This document shows positions 45,010-55,669 of a stretch of 64,000 bases of DNA, piece by piece. Where the stretch lies: the NCBI RefSeq assembly GCF_009884975.1, contig NZ_CP041970.1:310001-374000 (forward strand), given 5' to 3'. The stretch is from Acinetobacter dispersus. Its GTDB lineage: Bacteria > Pseudomonadota > Gammaproteobacteria > Pseudomonadales > Moraxellaceae. The notes beneath the pieces were generated by a model that did not search any database, was not told the DNA's origin, and was given only the letters and a program-made list of their open reading frames with translations. How positions within the stretch are numbered: position 1 is the first letter of the stretch; each line of letters starts with the position of its first letter. A program made the translations under genes and the position numbers.

Positions 45010-46431
45010 TTAATCAGCACGTCGCCAGATTGTTCCCTGACGTGTATCTTCCAAAACCACACCTTGATCCAATAAAGACTGGCGGATGCCATCAGCTTGA
45101 GCAAAGTCTTTGGCTTTTTTCGCATCAACACGTTGTTGAATAAAACTTTCAATTTCAGCATCGGACAGGGTAAGTGCTTCCTGACCAATATCTGATTTGA
45201 GGAATTCATCAACATCATGTTGAACTAAACCAAGAATTTCAGTTAAGTGGCGTAAGGTAGAGTAAAGAACAGAAGCTTGCTCTGCTTGTTCATCTTTCAC
45301 CGCACGGTTGAGTTCTTTATTCAGTTCAAAAAGTACCGCCATTGCTTCAGCAGTATTAAAGTCATCACACATAGCATTGTTAAAACGTTCAACAAAGCCC
45401 TGTTCTAAGGTATCAACAGTTGTTTGACCATAGACTTGTTGATAGGCTTTAAATGAGTGATAAAAGCGGCTCAGTGCTGTTTTAGCTTCTTTTAATGCCA
45501 CATCAGAAAAGTTAACTGGACTACGATAATGTGATGACACAATGAAGTAGCGAATCACTTCTGGATGGAATTTCTCCATGACATCGCGAATGGTAAAGAA
45601 GTTACCTAAAGACTTAGACATTTTCTCGCCATCAACATTGATGAAACCAACATGCATCCAATAGTTTACATATTGTTCACCTGTTGATGCTTCACTTTGC
45701 GCGATTTCATTTTCATGATGCGGGAACATCAGATCTGAACCACCACCATGAATATCAAAATGATTGCCTAGGCAGCAAGTCGACATTGCAGAGCATTCAA
45801 TATGCCAACCTGGACGGCCATTGCCCCAAGGTGATGCCCAAGCTGGTTCATTCTCTTTGGCATGTTTCCAAAGAACAAAGTCAAATGGATGTTTCTTTTC
45901 AACTTCGACATCAACGCGTTCTGAAGCGCCTGCTTGCATGTCATCCAATTTACGACCAGATAGGCGGCCATATTTATCGAATTTGGTCACTTCAAAATAG
46001 ACATCGCCATTGGCAGAAGGGTAAGCGGCGCCTTTATCAACCAGTGTAGTGATCATATTTTGCATCTGATCAATATATTCAGTTGCTTTTGGTGCTTCAT
46101 CTGGTGCAGCACAACCTAGGTTTGCTGCATCTTCGTTCATTGCATCAATAAAGCGTGCAGTGAGCTGTTGAATGCTTTCACCATTTTCATTGGCGCGGGC
46201 AATGATCTTGTCATCGATATCGGTAATATTACGAATATAGCGAACTTTCCAGCCTTGGCTACGTAAGAAGCGAATGATGTAGTCAAATGCAACCATAACC
46301 CGAGCGTGCCCGATATGACAGTAGTCATAAACTGTCATACCACAGACATACATATCGATTTGACCTTCTTTGCGTGGGACAAATTCAACTTTTTTACGTT
46401 GCTCAGAATTATATAGAACAAAAGGTTGCAT
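45010..46431 (-). CDS. cysS: cysteinyl-tRNA synthetase
   Basis: A 473-aa class I synthetase that charges tRNA-Cys. The HIGH motif is [14 protein letters not shown], the zinc ligands include Cys in [16 protein letters not shown] and the [13 protein letters not shown] segment, and the KMSKS motif is KMSKSLGN. The start at ATG 46431 ([11 protein letters not shown]) is the usual one in Acinetobacter. It lies inside the 3' end of the NCS1 permease gene, a 23-base overlap, and lacks a strong ribosome binding site, so translation may be coupled. Confidence 0.96.
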   Translation of the reverse strand: MQPFVLYNSEQRKKVEFVPRKEGQIDMYVCGMTVYDYCHIGHARVMVAFDYIIRFLRSQGWKVRYIRNITDIDDKIIARANENGESIQQLTARFIDAMNEDAANLGCAAPDEAPKATEYIDQMQNMITTLVDKGAAYPSANGDVYFEVTKFDKYGRLSGRKLDDMQAGASERVDVEVEKKHPFDFVLWKHAKENEPAWASPWGNGRPGWHIECSAMSTCCLGNHFDIHGGGSDLMFPHHENEIAQSEASTGEQYVNYWMHVGFINVDGEKMSKSLGNFFTIRDVMEKFHPEVIRYFIVSSHYRSPVNFSDVALKEAKTALSRFYHSFKAYQQVYGQTTVDTLEQGFVERFNNAMCDDFNTAEAMAVLFELNKELNRAVKDEQAEQASVLYSTLRHLTEILGLVQHDVDEFLKSDIGQEALTLSDAEIESFIQQRVDAKKAKDFAQADGIRQSLLDQGVVLEDTRQGTIWRRAD

Positions 46432-47944
46432 AAGGGTTTTCAAACACTCTACAAAAATCGTTATTCATCATAACGTATGCACCATATTTCATAAAGTTGT
46501 CAGTAGAAAAAAGATGGCTTTGGTAGGCAATATTTTCTTTATTCAAAACGTAATTTGCTGGTCGCCCGAAGCTGGGCTTTTTTGCAAAAAAATAATAAAT
46601 CATCGCTGTTGCCAAAATACCGATCAACCAAGAGATATCGACACCACCTAATTCTTTGGCGATTGTACCTGTAAAAAACTTACTATGAATAAAGGGGAGT
46701 TGGAGTAAAACACCCATCACATAGCAGCCAATCCCAATACTATTCCAACGTCCATACTTTCCGTTCGGATCGTATAGTGCGGCTACATCGCACTCTTCTT
46801 TAGAGATGAAATAGTAATCGACTAAATTAATTGCACTCCAAGGAATGAAGAAAGTGAGCAAGAACAAGATAAATGCTTTAAAGCTGTTTAAGAATGTATG
46901 TTCACCAAGAACTGCAATCATGGTTGAGATAGCAACCATACTCAGAACGATACATAACCGGGTTAGTTTGGAAATTTGATAGTTCGGTTTGAAGCTATTC
47001 CAAATGGTCGCAATACACATGAAACAACCGTAGGCGTTGAGCGTTGATAGGGTGACTTTGCCAAAGGCGATACTGAAATATAAAAAAGTAATCACCAGTG
47101 CAATGGCATTCATACCAACGACATATTGCACTTCATTTCCGACAAAGCCGCCTTGTGAAATTTGTGCAATCAATACACCCAAGGTCATGGAAATTTGCGA
47201 ACTGAGGAGGGAACCTAGACCAACAGCCAAAAAGACACGGGTGGAGGAGGTGTTTGATGGTAGGTATCTGGAATAATCTGCAACATAAGGACCGAATGAA
47301 ATTTGCCAAGAGGCCGAAAGCGAAATTGCCAATAAAAATGATGGCCAGCTAAATTTTTGAACTGCGATTAAGGCTGAGAAGTTTGAATGAGTCAAAATTT
47401 GGCTCAAAATAATCATAAAAGCAATAATGCCAATGATACTTGCAACTTTTCCGACCCAGTGAATTAAGCGATAACCAATGGTTGCAAAGATCACAATAAA
47501 AGATGCGTAAATTAAAATACCTGTTGTGCTGCTGACATTGATCAATTGTGCGATGGCTTTACCTGCCAAAACCTCTCCTGTAGCCGTGAATCCTATATAC
47601 ATCAGACAAACCAATAGAATTGGGATGCAAGCACCATATACCCCAAATTGAACACGGCTTGAAATCATTTGCGGAAGGCCAAGCTTTGGACCCTGTGCTG
47701 CGTGTAAAGCCATTACAATGGCACCGAAGTACTGTCCAATAAATAAGCCAATAATGGACCAAAATACATCGCCACCGAGTACAACGGCCAAAGCGCCAGT
47801 CACAATTGCTGTTATTTGCAGGTTGGCGCCAAACCACAAGGTAAATTGACCAAATACGCTGCCATGTCTTTCATGTTCTGGAATGAAATCAATACTGCGG
47901 TTTTCAATAAATTGGTGTTTTTCTTTCTCATCCAGTGAGCTCAT
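46409..47944 (-). CDS. NCS1-family cytosine/purine permease
   Basis: A 511-aa inner-membrane symporter with about 12 hydrophobic segments. The opening ([20 protein letters not shown]) and the segments [20 protein letters not shown] and [14 protein letters not shown] are typical of the nucleobase:cation symporter-1 family (CodB-like). The substrate could be cytosine, a purine or a related base; no salvage enzyme lies nearby to decide. AAGGAG precedes ATG 47944. Its end overlaps the start of cysS. A TGTATAT/ATATACA palindrome upstream could be an operator. Confidence 0.87.
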   Translation of the reverse strand: MSSLDEKEKHQFIENRSIDFIPEHERHGSVFGQFTLWFGANLQITAIVTGALAVVLGGDVFWSIIGLFIGQYFGAIVMALHAAQGPKLGLPQMISSRVQFGVYGACIPILLVCLMYIGFTATGEVLAGKAIAQLINVSSTTGILIYASFIVIFATIGYRLIHWVGKVASIIGIIAFMIILSQILTHSNFSALIAVQKFSWPSFLLAISLSASWQISFGPYVADYSRYLPSNTSSTRVFLAVGLGSLLSSQISMTLGVLIAQISQGGFVGNEVQYVVGMNAIALVITFLYFSIAFGKVTLSTLNAYGCFMCIATIWNSFKPNYQISKLTRLCIVLSMVAISTMIAVLGEHTFLNSFKAFILFLLTFFIPWSAINLVDYYFISKEECDVAALYDPNGKYGRWNSIGIGCYVMGVLLQLPFIHSKFFTGTIAKELGGVDISWLIGILATAMIYYFFAKKPSFGRPANYVLNKENIAYQSHLFSTDNFMKYGAYVMMNNDFCRVFENPYATFCSI

Positions 47945-48304
47945 CTTTTACTCCTTGTCCATGAAGTATTGATTGTTATTAAAAAATAACTGATTCCGTT
48001 TAGGTGTATTCTTGTATGATCTAATCTGTATATGTATATACAACTTGTCTCGGATTCAATCAAATTTATTTGTGTTAAAAAAGGTAAGCCTTGCGTCCAT
48101 GATTAAGTCGTAAATTTGGTACAGATGAGGAAGGTCAAAATTCTACATTTAATATTTATTTGCGATGCGCTATAACACTTCGAAAGCTCTCCATTTTTCA
48201 TGAAAACTTATACATTTAGAAACGTGTATCATGTGCAAATATGCTAGAATCTCCACCATTCTTTTGATTAAAATCATCTACCATCAGGTGGATAGAGTAT
48301 TATT
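47945..48304. other. divergent promoter region between NCS1 permease and kdsD
   Basis: About 360 bp with no ORF. It contains a palindrome TGTATAT-GT-ATATACA (48027-48042), 83 bp upstream of the permease start. This resembles GntR-type operators, but no GntR gene is nearby. Promoters for both genes should lie here. Confidence 0.4.
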
Positions 48305-48319
48305 TTGAGTCAAACTCAT

Positions 48320-49297
48320 ATGTCACAAGCCATAGATTTCCAGAAAAGCGCATTAGAAACATTGCGTGTCGAACAACAAGCCATCGAAGTCCTTGCCGCA
48401 CAAATTGATGAACGTTTTGATGTTGCATGTGAAATACTTTTGCAATGCAAAGGGCGTGTTGTGATTACGGGTATGGGCAAATCTGGTCATATTGGCCGTA
48501 AAATGGCTGCTACCTTCGCGTCGACAGGTACACCATCATTCTTTATGCATCCTGGTGAAGCTGGACATGGTGACCTTGGGATGTTGGTACGTGGTGATGT
48601 ACTCATTGCGATTTCTAACTCGGGCAAGAGCGATGAAATCATGATGTTGATGCCATTGATCAAACACTTAGAAGTGCCGTTAATTACCATCAGCCGTGAT
48701 GATAAAGGGCCGATGCCACAAAATGCGGACGTTGTCTTGACTCTGGGTGAGGCTGATGAAGCATGCCCACTTGGTTTGGCGCCAACTTCAAGCACAACCG
48801 CAACTTTAGTTTTGGGTGATGCCCTTGCAGTGGCATTGTTGGAAGCACGTGGATTTACCGCAGATGACTTTGCGCGCTCACACCCTGCGGGTGCACTAGG
48901 CAAACGTTTGCTCTTGCATGTAAAGCATTTGATGCATACGGGTGATGAACTCCCTAAAGTTCGACCTGATACGCCAATGAACAAAGTGCTCTATGAAATT
49001 TCTGACAAGCGCTTAGGTTTAACCACCATTGTCGATGAAAATGACACATTGTTGGGTATTTTTACAGATGGGGATTTGCGTCGAATGATTGATCAGCAAC
49101 AAGGCTTTGATGTAAATCTGCCTGTTTCTGAAGTCATGACCAAAAGTCCTTTAACGATTTCTCAGGAAGCCCGTGCAGTCAAAGCATTGGAAAAAATGCA
49201 TGAGAAAAAAGTGAATCAATTTGTTGTTATTGATGATACCAATAAAGTGATTGGTGTGATTAGTATGCATGACCTTATTCAGGCAGGAGTAAATTAA
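48320..49297 (+). CDS. kdsD: arabinose-5-phosphate isomerase
   Basis: A 325-aa enzyme of the KpsF/GutQ family that converts ribulose-5-phosphate to arabinose-5-phosphate, the first committed step toward Kdo. The SIS domain (about residues 35-170) has GMGKSGHIGRKMAATFASTG, HPGEAGHGDLGM and ISNSGKSDE; two CBS domains follow (about 205-320). The start is uncertain: ATG 48320 is used here, while TTG 48305 would add five residues and give the E. coli KdsD length. It is the first gene of a five-gene Kdo/Lpt cluster and ends 3 bp before kdsC. Confidence 0.95.
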   Translation: MSQAIDFQKSALETLRVEQQAIEVLAAQIDERFDVACEILLQCKGRVVITGMGKSGHIGRKMAATFASTGTPSFFMHPGEAGHGDLGMLVRGDVLIAISNSGKSDEIMMLMPLIKHLEVPLITISRDDKGPMPQNADVVLTLGEADEACPLGLAPTSSTTATLVLGDALAVALLEARGFTADDFARSHPAGALGKRLLLHVKHLMHTGDELPKVRPDTPMNKVLYEISDKRLGLTTIVDENDTLLGIFTDGDLRRMIDQQQGFDVNLPVSEVMTKSPLTISQEARAVKALEKMHEKKVNQFVVIDDTNKVIGVISMHDLIQAGVN

Positions 49298-49300
49298 GCC

Positions 49301-49840
49301 ATGGCATCTTATGCTTTACAAGAACAAGCACGTCATTTACAAGCATTGGTGCTTGATGTGGATGGAATCTTAAGCGATGGCTTTGTTACTTTAACCAATT
49401 CAGGTGATGAGCTTAAATCATTTGATATCCGTGATGGCTTAGGAATGAAATTGGTCCAAAAAGCGGGCATGAAAGTGATTATTATCACGGGACGTAAAAG
49501 CCAGATTGTTGAAAAACGCATGTCTGATCTCGGCGTCGATCTGGTCTTTCAAGGGCGTGAGGACAAAGGAGTTGCATTGCGTGAAGCTTGCGCTCAATTG
49601 GGATTATTGCCTGAAGAATGTATTTATATGGGTGATGATTGGCCTGATTTATCTGCATTCGCGATTGCGGGTATGAAAGTGACTGTACCGAATGGGCATG
49701 AAGAAGTACGTCGTCGTGCTAACTTGGTGACTCAAGCGATGGGTGGCCGTGGGGCAGTTCGTGAAGTATGCGATATGTTGTTGATGGCAAAAGGTGTTTA
49801 CCAAGAACTGCTTGAAAAATATCTTGCGGTACCACATTAA
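49301..49840 (+). CDS. kdsC: 3-deoxy-D-manno-octulosonate 8-phosphate phosphatase
   Basis: A 179-aa HAD phosphatase that releases Kdo from Kdo-8-phosphate. Motif I is LVLDVDGILSDG, with IITGRKS in motif II and GDDWPDLSAF in motif III/IV; there is no large cap, as expected for the tetrameric KdsC. It lies between kdsD and lptC with tight spacing. TAAGCC sits just upstream of ATG 49301. Confidence 0.96.
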   Translation: MASYALQEQARHLQALVLDVDGILSDGFVTLTNSGDELKSFDIRDGLGMKLVQKAGMKVIIITGRKSQIVEKRMSDLGVDLVFQGREDKGVALREACAQLGLLPEECIYMGDDWPDLSAFAIAGMKVTVPNGHEEVRRRANLVTQAMGGRGAVREVCDMLLMAKGVYQELLEKYLAVPH

Positions 49841-49879
49841 TATAGTGTTGATTTGCTCAAAGGTTAGGTAACCCTGTTT

Positions 49880-50431
49880 ATGGATACCAAAATTTTATAT
49901 GTTGTTGCTGTTGCCGTTGCTGCTGTCAGTGGTGGCTATTACTATTACAGTGGCAAAGCAAAAAAGCTGGATGTCGATTCTGCAAAGAATATGACATATT
50001 CAGCACAGGGTGTTCATTTAACCCAAACGGATGAGCAAGGTAATTTGTATATCCGAGCTGAAGTCAAACAGTTGCAACAAAATATGCAATTGAAAACATC
50101 TAAGCTTGATCAACTGAATGCGGTAATGTACAAACAGGGCAAACCTGACGCAACGTTTTATGCAAAACAAGCCAACGGTTTTGATGACAACAGTAAAGTC
50201 ATATTGCTTGGCGATGTCGTTGCGACAAAATTGTCCGATCAGGGAAACAAAATGGAGTTTCATACGGATGAACTCACAGGTTACCCAAAAACAAGAGAGC
50301 TTGAAACGCAGCATCAGGTTACGGTTCAATCGCCGTCAGCTGAGTTTGTGAGTCAGGGTCTAAAGGCTAATTTAAATAATGGTCAATATGAATTTTATAA
50401 AATTCGAGGAAAGTATGCGCCAAGTTCTTAA
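49880..50431 (+). CDS. lptC: LPS export protein LptC
   Basis: A 183-aa bitopic protein that links the LptB2FG transporter to the periplasmic LptA bridge. One N-terminal membrane helix (ILYVVAVAVAAVSGGYYYY) is followed by a beta-jellyroll periplasmic domain typical of LptC (LTQTDEQGNLYIRAEVKQLQ). It overlaps lptA by 17 bases. Position in kdsD-kdsC-lptC-lptA-lptB supports the call. Confidence 0.92.
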   Translation: MDTKILYVVAVAVAAVSGGYYYYSGKAKKLDVDSAKNMTYSAQGVHLTQTDEQGNLYIRAEVKQLQQNMQLKTSKLDQLNAVMYKQGKPDATFYAKQANGFDDNSKVILLGDVVATKLSDQGNKMEFHTDELTGYPKTRELETQHQVTVQSPSAEFVSQGLKANLNNGQYEFYKIRGKYAPSS

Positions 50432-50963
50432 TTCAAAATCTCGTTCTACTTTCCTGAAACAAGTCACTTGTATTGCCGTTGTTGCGCTTTCTTCTACGGC
50501 TAGCTTTGCATTGCCATCAGATCGTAATCAACAGCTTTCTTTGGTTGCTGATCGAGCAACATATAACGATAAAAGTGGTGTGACCACTTACACGGGCAAT
50601 GTTGTGATTGAGCAAGGTACGATGAAGCTTCAGGCTGACTCGATTGTGGCAAATTTAAATAGCAAAAAAGAGATTCAAATTATCACAGCGAAAGGGCAGC
50701 CAGCAAAATTCCAGCAGCAAATGGATGCGAATAAGGGTTTAGCTCGCGGTGAAGCACAGACAATCGTGTATAACGCTGATACGGGTATTCTTACCTTAAC
50801 TGGTAAGGCTTATCTGTTGCAGGATGGCTCAAGTATTCGTGGTAATAGCTTAAAATACAGCATGAACAAAGGGGATGTTGAAGCACAAGGTTCTTCAAGC
50901 AATCGTGTGCAAATTATTATTCCACCTTCAAGCTCAAAAAGTTTTCCAGGGGCGCGTGATTAA
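50415..50963 (+). CDS. lptA: LPS transport periplasmic protein LptA
   Basis: A 182-aa periplasmic protein that forms the bridge carrying LPS/LOS to the outer membrane. A signal peptide (about residues 1-35, ending in ALSSTASFA) precedes the OstA-like domain: [32 protein letters not shown] and [12 protein letters not shown]. The start at ATG 50415 has GAGGAAAG upstream; the open frame extends 12 codons further within lptC. Its stop overlaps the lptB start (TAATGG). Confidence 0.94.
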   Translation: MRQVLNSKSRSTFLKQVTCIAVVALSSTASFALPSDRNQQLSLVADRATYNDKSGVTTYTGNVVIEQGTMKLQADSIVANLNSKKEIQIITAKGQPAKFQQQMDANKGLARGEAQTIVYNADTGILTLTGKAYLLQDGSSIRGNSLKYSMNKGDVEAQGSSSNRVQIIIPPSSSKSFPGARD

Positions 50964-51709
50964 TGGAACAATCGGTGCAGCAACCGCAAACGCTTTGTAT
51001 TAAGCACTTAGCCAAAAACTACAGTAAACGTTGGGTGGTAAAAGATGTGTCTTTTACCATGCAAAGTGGACAGATTGTGGGTTTGCTTGGACCGAATGGT
51101 GCTGGTAAAACCACAAGCTTCTACATGGTCGTTGGTCTTGTTCGTATGGACAAAGGCGAGATTCATTTAGATAACCTTGATTTGTCTGATCTTGCGATGC
51201 ATGAGCGTGCGCGTAAGGGCATTGGTTATTTGCCTCAAGAAGCTTCAATCTTTAGAAAGTTGACGATTGCTGAAAACATCATGGCAATTTTAGAAACACG
51301 TAAAGATTTGAATAAGCAACAGCGTCAGCAACGCCTCAATGAATTATTAAATGATTTTAAAATCAATCATATTAAAGATTCATTGGGAATGAGCGTGTCA
51401 GGTGGTGAGCGTCGTCGTGCTGAAATTGCACGTGCTCTAGCAGCTGATCCAAAGTTTATGTTACTAGATGAACCTTTTGCAGGGGTTGACCCAATCTCTG
51501 TTGGTGATATCAAAGATATTATCCAGACGCTTAAAGATCGTGGGATTGGTGTCCTGATTACTGACCATAACGTCCGCGAAACTTTAGCAATTTGTGAAAA
51601 AGCTTATATTGTGAGTGAAGGGTCTGTAATTGCTGAGGGCACACCACAAGAAATTCTAGATAATGAGCAAGTGCGTAAAGTGTATTTAGGTGATGACTTC
51701 GTCGTTTAA
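50963..51709 (+). CDS. lptB: LPS export ABC transporter ATPase LptB
   Basis: A 248-aa ATPase that powers LPS extraction from the inner membrane. Walker A is [12 protein letters not shown], the Q-loop is YLPQEASIF, the signature [16 protein letters not shown], Walker [14 protein letters not shown], and the switch histidine TDHNVRE. It starts one base after the lptA stop begins. In many gammaproteobacteria lptB is followed by rpoN and hpf; here a terminator and the type I secretion genes follow instead. Confidence 0.97.
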   Translation: MEQSVQQPQTLCIKHLAKNYSKRWVVKDVSFTMQSGQIVGLLGPNGAGKTTSFYMVVGLVRMDKGEIHLDNLDLSDLAMHERARKGIGYLPQEASIFRKLTIAENIMAILETRKDLNKQQRQQRLNELLNDFKINHIKDSLGMSVSGGERRRAEIARALAADPKFMLLDEPFAGVDPISVGDIKDIIQTLKDRGIGVLITDHNVRETLAICEKAYIVSEGSVIAEGTPQEILDNEQVRKVYLGDDFVV

Positions 51710-51735
51710 ATCAACCGATTGTCACTTTTAAAAGG

Positions 51736-51757
51736 AGAACCGTAAGGTTCTTTTTTT
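51736..51757 (+). terminator. intrinsic terminator after lptB
   Basis: AGAACC, loop GTAA, GGTTCT, followed by T. The rest of the 284-bp gap to the TolC-like gene is AT-rich and shows no ORF. Confidence 0.8.
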
Positions 51758-51993
51758 ATGTCTAAATTTTAAAAATTTTGAATCGTCTAAATCGAAATAT
51801 GCCAATTTAAAAATAATATGTTGATAGATAACTATTTTATAAATTTAATTATCTTGGCATAATCTATAAAAATGTGAACTGATTTACAAAAATATACACA
51901 TATCTAGCGACTAAATTGTGTGTCGAACGTAGTGTTTTTTATAAAAAAATGCTTAAAATGAAAATGCTGAAATGATAACAATACGAAAAAAAT

Positions 51994-53532
51994 ATGAACT
52001 TGCAGAATGATATAAAAGTGAATAATGGATCATGGAAAAAAAGTATGGATTTTAAGTGGTTACTTTATGTAGCAACCTTATCTGTGCCAATGACTCATGC
52101 AACAACACCAAGTGAACAGTATCACACTTTAAAGAACAATATTTCTAAGCTTTTTGTCCCCAAAAGTAGTGATGAGTTTAAAGTGGCTCAAATGCAGAAA
52201 TTGAGTAATTTCTCTGTAGATGCCTCACTGGGCAGTGATTTGCCAGTTGTTGGTTCTGGACGTCCACAAGATACGGCTCCTGCCGCTTTTTGGCAAAATC
52301 AACGGAAAGTATTGAAAGATGCCGTACAGATTGCCGTACAGCGTAATCCTGAAATTTCTCAGGGAATTGCAGCACTGGCTTCGCAAAATGCAAATATTGA
52401 CGTTGCAAAGGCGGGTTACTACCCACAAGTGGGTGGAGGAATAAGTACAGGTGACTTAGGTAAAAAAAGTACGCGTGGTCAACAGTTACTGACCTTAAGC
52501 GCTACTCAAATGATCTATGACTTTGGCAAAGTTAAATCGGGAGTGGATGTCGAAAAAGCTAAAGTTTTAGTCGGACAAGCCAATGTGCTGGTAAAAATTG
52601 ATGATATTTCCTTAGATGCCGCACAAACCATCATTAATATTCAGCGTTATCAAAAACTCATCCAAATTGCCAATCAGCAGATTGCAGGGATTAAACGTAT
52701 TCAAGAAATGGCAAACCTGCGAGCAAATGCAGGGATTAGTAGTCAGGCCGATCCAATACAAGCACAATCATATTTGCAGTCTGCGCAATCCGCGATGATC
52801 GCGCAACAATCCTTATTGGGCCAATATCAGCAGCATTTGTATACCTTGTTAGGATTTGATGCGCGTAATACACAATGGGCCATTTCAGATGAGTTTGTGA
52901 AACAGTCCGATTTATATGCAGCACCGCAGTTTAATACCATTCCACAAATGATTGCAGCGCAGGCTGGAATTGAAGTGGCACGTAATCAAAAATTACAGAC
53001 ACAGGTAAGTAATTATCCAACACTCGCTTTAAAAGGTGAATTGAGTCAGGCTTTGCATGGACGAAATCCCGGCAATGATAAAGAGGGTGGATTTGATAGT
53101 GCTATTATGTTTGAAGCCAGTAGCCAGTTTTATCAAGGGGGAGCAACCTCCTCGAAAACAAGAGCTGCCAGTTTTGCTGAAGAGGCAGCAAAAGCACAGG
53201 TGAATGCAGTTTATTTAAAAGTACTGGATCAAATCAGAACCAGTCGAGAACAAATTGAAAATAAGCAACGCCAAATGCAGGTGTTGGCAGGACAACAAGC
53301 AACAACAATACGAACCCGAGAACTTTATCAAGAACAATATAAATTGGGAACACGAACTTTGGTCGATCTGCTCAATGCAGAACAGGCGATTCATAGTGCG
53401 AATTCAGAGGCAGAAACAGCACGTTATGACATTTACAGCAGTATCGCACAGTATATTGCTGCAACAGGACGTTCTCGGCAGGCCTATGACCTCAATAATA
53501 TAAAAATTCAAGGATTTGAGGTACAACCATGA
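51994..53532 (+). CDS. TolC-like outer-membrane channel of a type I secretion system
   Basis: A 512-aa outer-membrane efflux protein. The signal sequence appears to be WLLYVATLSVPMTHA, about 20 residues into the predicted start, so the true start could be ATG 52045 rather than 51994. The mature protein has two repeats of long helices and barrel strands typical of TolC (DAVQIAVQRNPEISQGIAAL, YYPQVGGGISTG, and later YQEQYKLGTRTLVDLLNAEQ). It forms the outer duct of the export system and overlaps the next gene by four bases (ATGA). Confidence 0.9.
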   Translation: MNLQNDIKVNNGSWKKSMDFKWLLYVATLSVPMTHATTPSEQYHTLKNNISKLFVPKSSDEFKVAQMQKLSNFSVDASLGSDLPVVGSGRPQDTAPAAFWQNQRKVLKDAVQIAVQRNPEISQGIAALASQNANIDVAKAGYYPQVGGGISTGDLGKKSTRGQQLLTLSATQMIYDFGKVKSGVDVEKAKVLVGQANVLVKIDDISLDAAQTIINIQRYQKLIQIANQQIAGIKRIQEMANLRANAGISSQADPIQAQSYLQSAQSAMIAQQSLLGQYQQHLYTLLGFDARNTQWAISDEFVKQSDLYAAPQFNTIPQMIAAQAGIEVARNQKLQTQVSNYPTLALKGELSQALHGRNPGNDKEGGFDSAIMFEASSQFYQGGATSSKTRAASFAEEAAKAQVNAVYLKVLDQIRTSREQIENKQRQMQVLAGQQATTIRTRELYQEQYKLGTRTLVDLLNAEQAIHSANSEAETARYDIYSSIAQYIAATGRSRQAYDLNNIKIQGFEVQP

Positions 53533-55652
53533 TTACAAAAATAACTTATCAGCCATGGTTACAAGCAATTTTAACCATTGCCAAGCATTATCGAATTGAA
53601 CCCTCTGAGGAACGGATTCGCTTACAACTAGACTGGAACCAGAACCAAAATTTGGATGAAGTTTTGGTACTCATCAGTCGACAGATTGGTTTAAACCTAA
53701 GAAAGGTTGCTTTTACCAATGAGGTGATCAACCCTTGGAGATTACCAGTTCTTGTAGAATTGGCTGATGGACAAGTCGGCGTAATTGATAAGGCTGATGG
53801 AGCGGGTCATGTCAGTATCCAGCTCAGTGGCGATCAAGGCTTATCACAGAAATTTGCAGTCGGTGCGTTAAAACATATTATTAAAAATGTGTATGTACTA
53901 CGTCCTGAACAGTCTGTGCCTGATGCACGTGTTGATGAATATATCAAACCCTTTGAGCAAAGCTGGTTCTGGTCGATTGTATTGCAAGATTGGAAACGCT
54001 ATATCGATATCATGCTGGCGTCGATGATTGCGAATATTCTGGCATTAGCAACGATCATATTTTCCATGCAAGTCTATGACCGTGTGGTGCCATCACAATC
54101 AGTTCCTACGCTTTGGGTACTGGCAGGTGGTGTACTGATTGCGGCCATTTTTGAGTTTGTGTTAAGACTATCCCGTGTTTACATTTCCGACATTATTGGT
54201 AAACGTGCGGATCTACGCATTTCAGATCGTGTTTTTGGTCATGCACTAAGAATTAAAAACAGCGAACGCTCTAAATCAACCGGGACTTTTATTTCACAAA
54301 TTCGTGAATTAGAGGGGGTGCGTGAGCTGGTTACCTCAACAACGATGGGTGCAATTGCAGATTTACCATTCTTCTTCTTATTCCTTGCAATTTTTGCGGT
54401 GATTGGCGGCAACTTATTCTGGGTGATGTTATTGGTTGTTCCTTTAATGATCTTACCTGCGATTTTGGCTCAAAAGAAATTAGCACAGTTGGCACAAGAA
54501 GGGATGCGCGAATCTTCGATTCGTAATGCAATCTTGGTTGAAGCGGTGCAAGGGATTGAAGATATTAAGTTATTGCGTGCGGAGTCTCGTTTCCAAAACC
54601 AATGGAATCACATGAATGAAGTATCTGCTGATATTAGTATGCAGCAGCGCAAGATTGTGGGTGTGCTCACTGCTTGGACACAAAAAATTCAAGGTTTAAC
54701 GTATGCTGCTGTGATTCTGGTTGGTTGTTTTGCAGTCATGAAAGGAGATATGACGACTGGTGCATTGGTTGCTTGTTCGATTTTATCTTCTCGTATGTTG
54801 GCACCGATTTCACAAATCACAGGAATTTTAGGTCGTTTACAACAGGCAAAAGTAGCGAAAAAAGGCCTTGATGAGTTGATGAAGAAACCAGTCGATCAGG
54901 CCGATCAAGCACATCTGGTTCATAAAGAAGTATTGCATGGTGACTACGAACTGAAAAATGTTGCATTTCAATATACTGAAGATGATCCACGACCAAGCCT
55001 TGCGATTCCTCACCTTAAAATTCGTGCAGGTGAGCGTATTGCGGTCTTGGGGCGTAATGGTGCGGGTAAATCAACACTCTTGCAGATTTTATCTGCGATG
55101 CAATTTCCAAATGCAGGTTCAGTACATTTAGATGATTTGGATATTAGCTTGATTGACCCTGCTGATGTTCGTCGCGATATGGGCTTACTGAATCAGAACT
55201 CGCATTTATTTTATGGCACCATTCGTGAAAACTTGACCCTTGGTGCGCCTTTAGCACGTGATGAAGACATCTTAAAAGCCCTGAAAGTTACTGGAGCACT
55301 CAGCTTTGTACATGAGAAGAAAGAAGGGTTGGACCATTTGGTTTTAGAAGGGGGCGTAGGCTTTTCTGGAGGACAAAGACAAGCTTTATTATTAGCACGT
55401 CTATTAATTCGTCAACCGAACATCTTATTGTTGGATGAGCCGACAGCTGCGATTGATGATGTGGCTGAGAAACAACTGATTGATCATTTGAGAACTTGGT
55501 TAGGGTATCGAACTTTAGTCGTTGCAACACACCGACGTGCTGTCTTGGAATTGGTTGATCGAATTATTGTCATGAATGAAGGCAAAATTGTCATGGATGG
55601 ACCAGTAGACCAAGTTTTACAACAATCATCTATAAAACAAAAAATAGTTTAA
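53529..55652 (+). CDS. type I secretion ABC transporter with C39-like domain
   Basis: A 707-aa transporter. The N-terminal domain (about 1-130) resembles peptidase C39 but lacks the catalytic cysteine, so it is a non-cleaving substrate-docking domain, as in RTX exporters (HlyB/LapB). A six-helix membrane domain follows (about 150-440), then the ATPase: Walker A LGRNGAGKSTLL, signature FSGGQRQALLLARLL and Walker B ILLLDEPTAAIDD. It sits between the TolC-like and HlyD-like genes. The cargo is not encoded nearby. Confidence 0.93.
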   Translation: MITKITYQPWLQAILTIAKHYRIEPSEERIRLQLDWNQNQNLDEVLVLISRQIGLNLRKVAFTNEVINPWRLPVLVELADGQVGVIDKADGAGHVSIQLSGDQGLSQKFAVGALKHIIKNVYVLRPEQSVPDARVDEYIKPFEQSWFWSIVLQDWKRYIDIMLASMIANILALATIIFSMQVYDRVVPSQSVPTLWVLAGGVLIAAIFEFVLRLSRVYISDIIGKRADLRISDRVFGHALRIKNSERSKSTGTFISQIRELEGVRELVTSTTMGAIADLPFFFLFLAIFAVIGGNLFWVMLLVVPLMILPAILAQKKLAQLAQEGMRESSIRNAILVEAVQGIEDIKLLRAESRFQNQWNHMNEVSADISMQQRKIVGVLTAWTQKIQGLTYAAVILVGCFAVMKGDMTTGALVACSILSSRMLAPISQITGILGRLQQAKVAKKGLDELMKKPVDQADQAHLVHKEVLHGDYELKNVAFQYTEDDPRPSLAIPHLKIRAGERIAVLGRNGAGKSTLLQILSAMQFPNAGSVHLDDLDISLIDPADVRRDMGLLNQNSHLFYGTIRENLTLGAPLARDEDILKALKVTGALSFVHEKKEGLDHLVLEGGVGFSGGQRQALLLARLLIRQPNILLLDEPTAAIDDVAEKQLIDHLRTWLGYRTLVVATHRRAVLELVDRIIVMNEGKIVMDGPVDQVLQQSSIKQKIV

Positions 55653-55669
55653 TATTTAGAGGAAAATGT

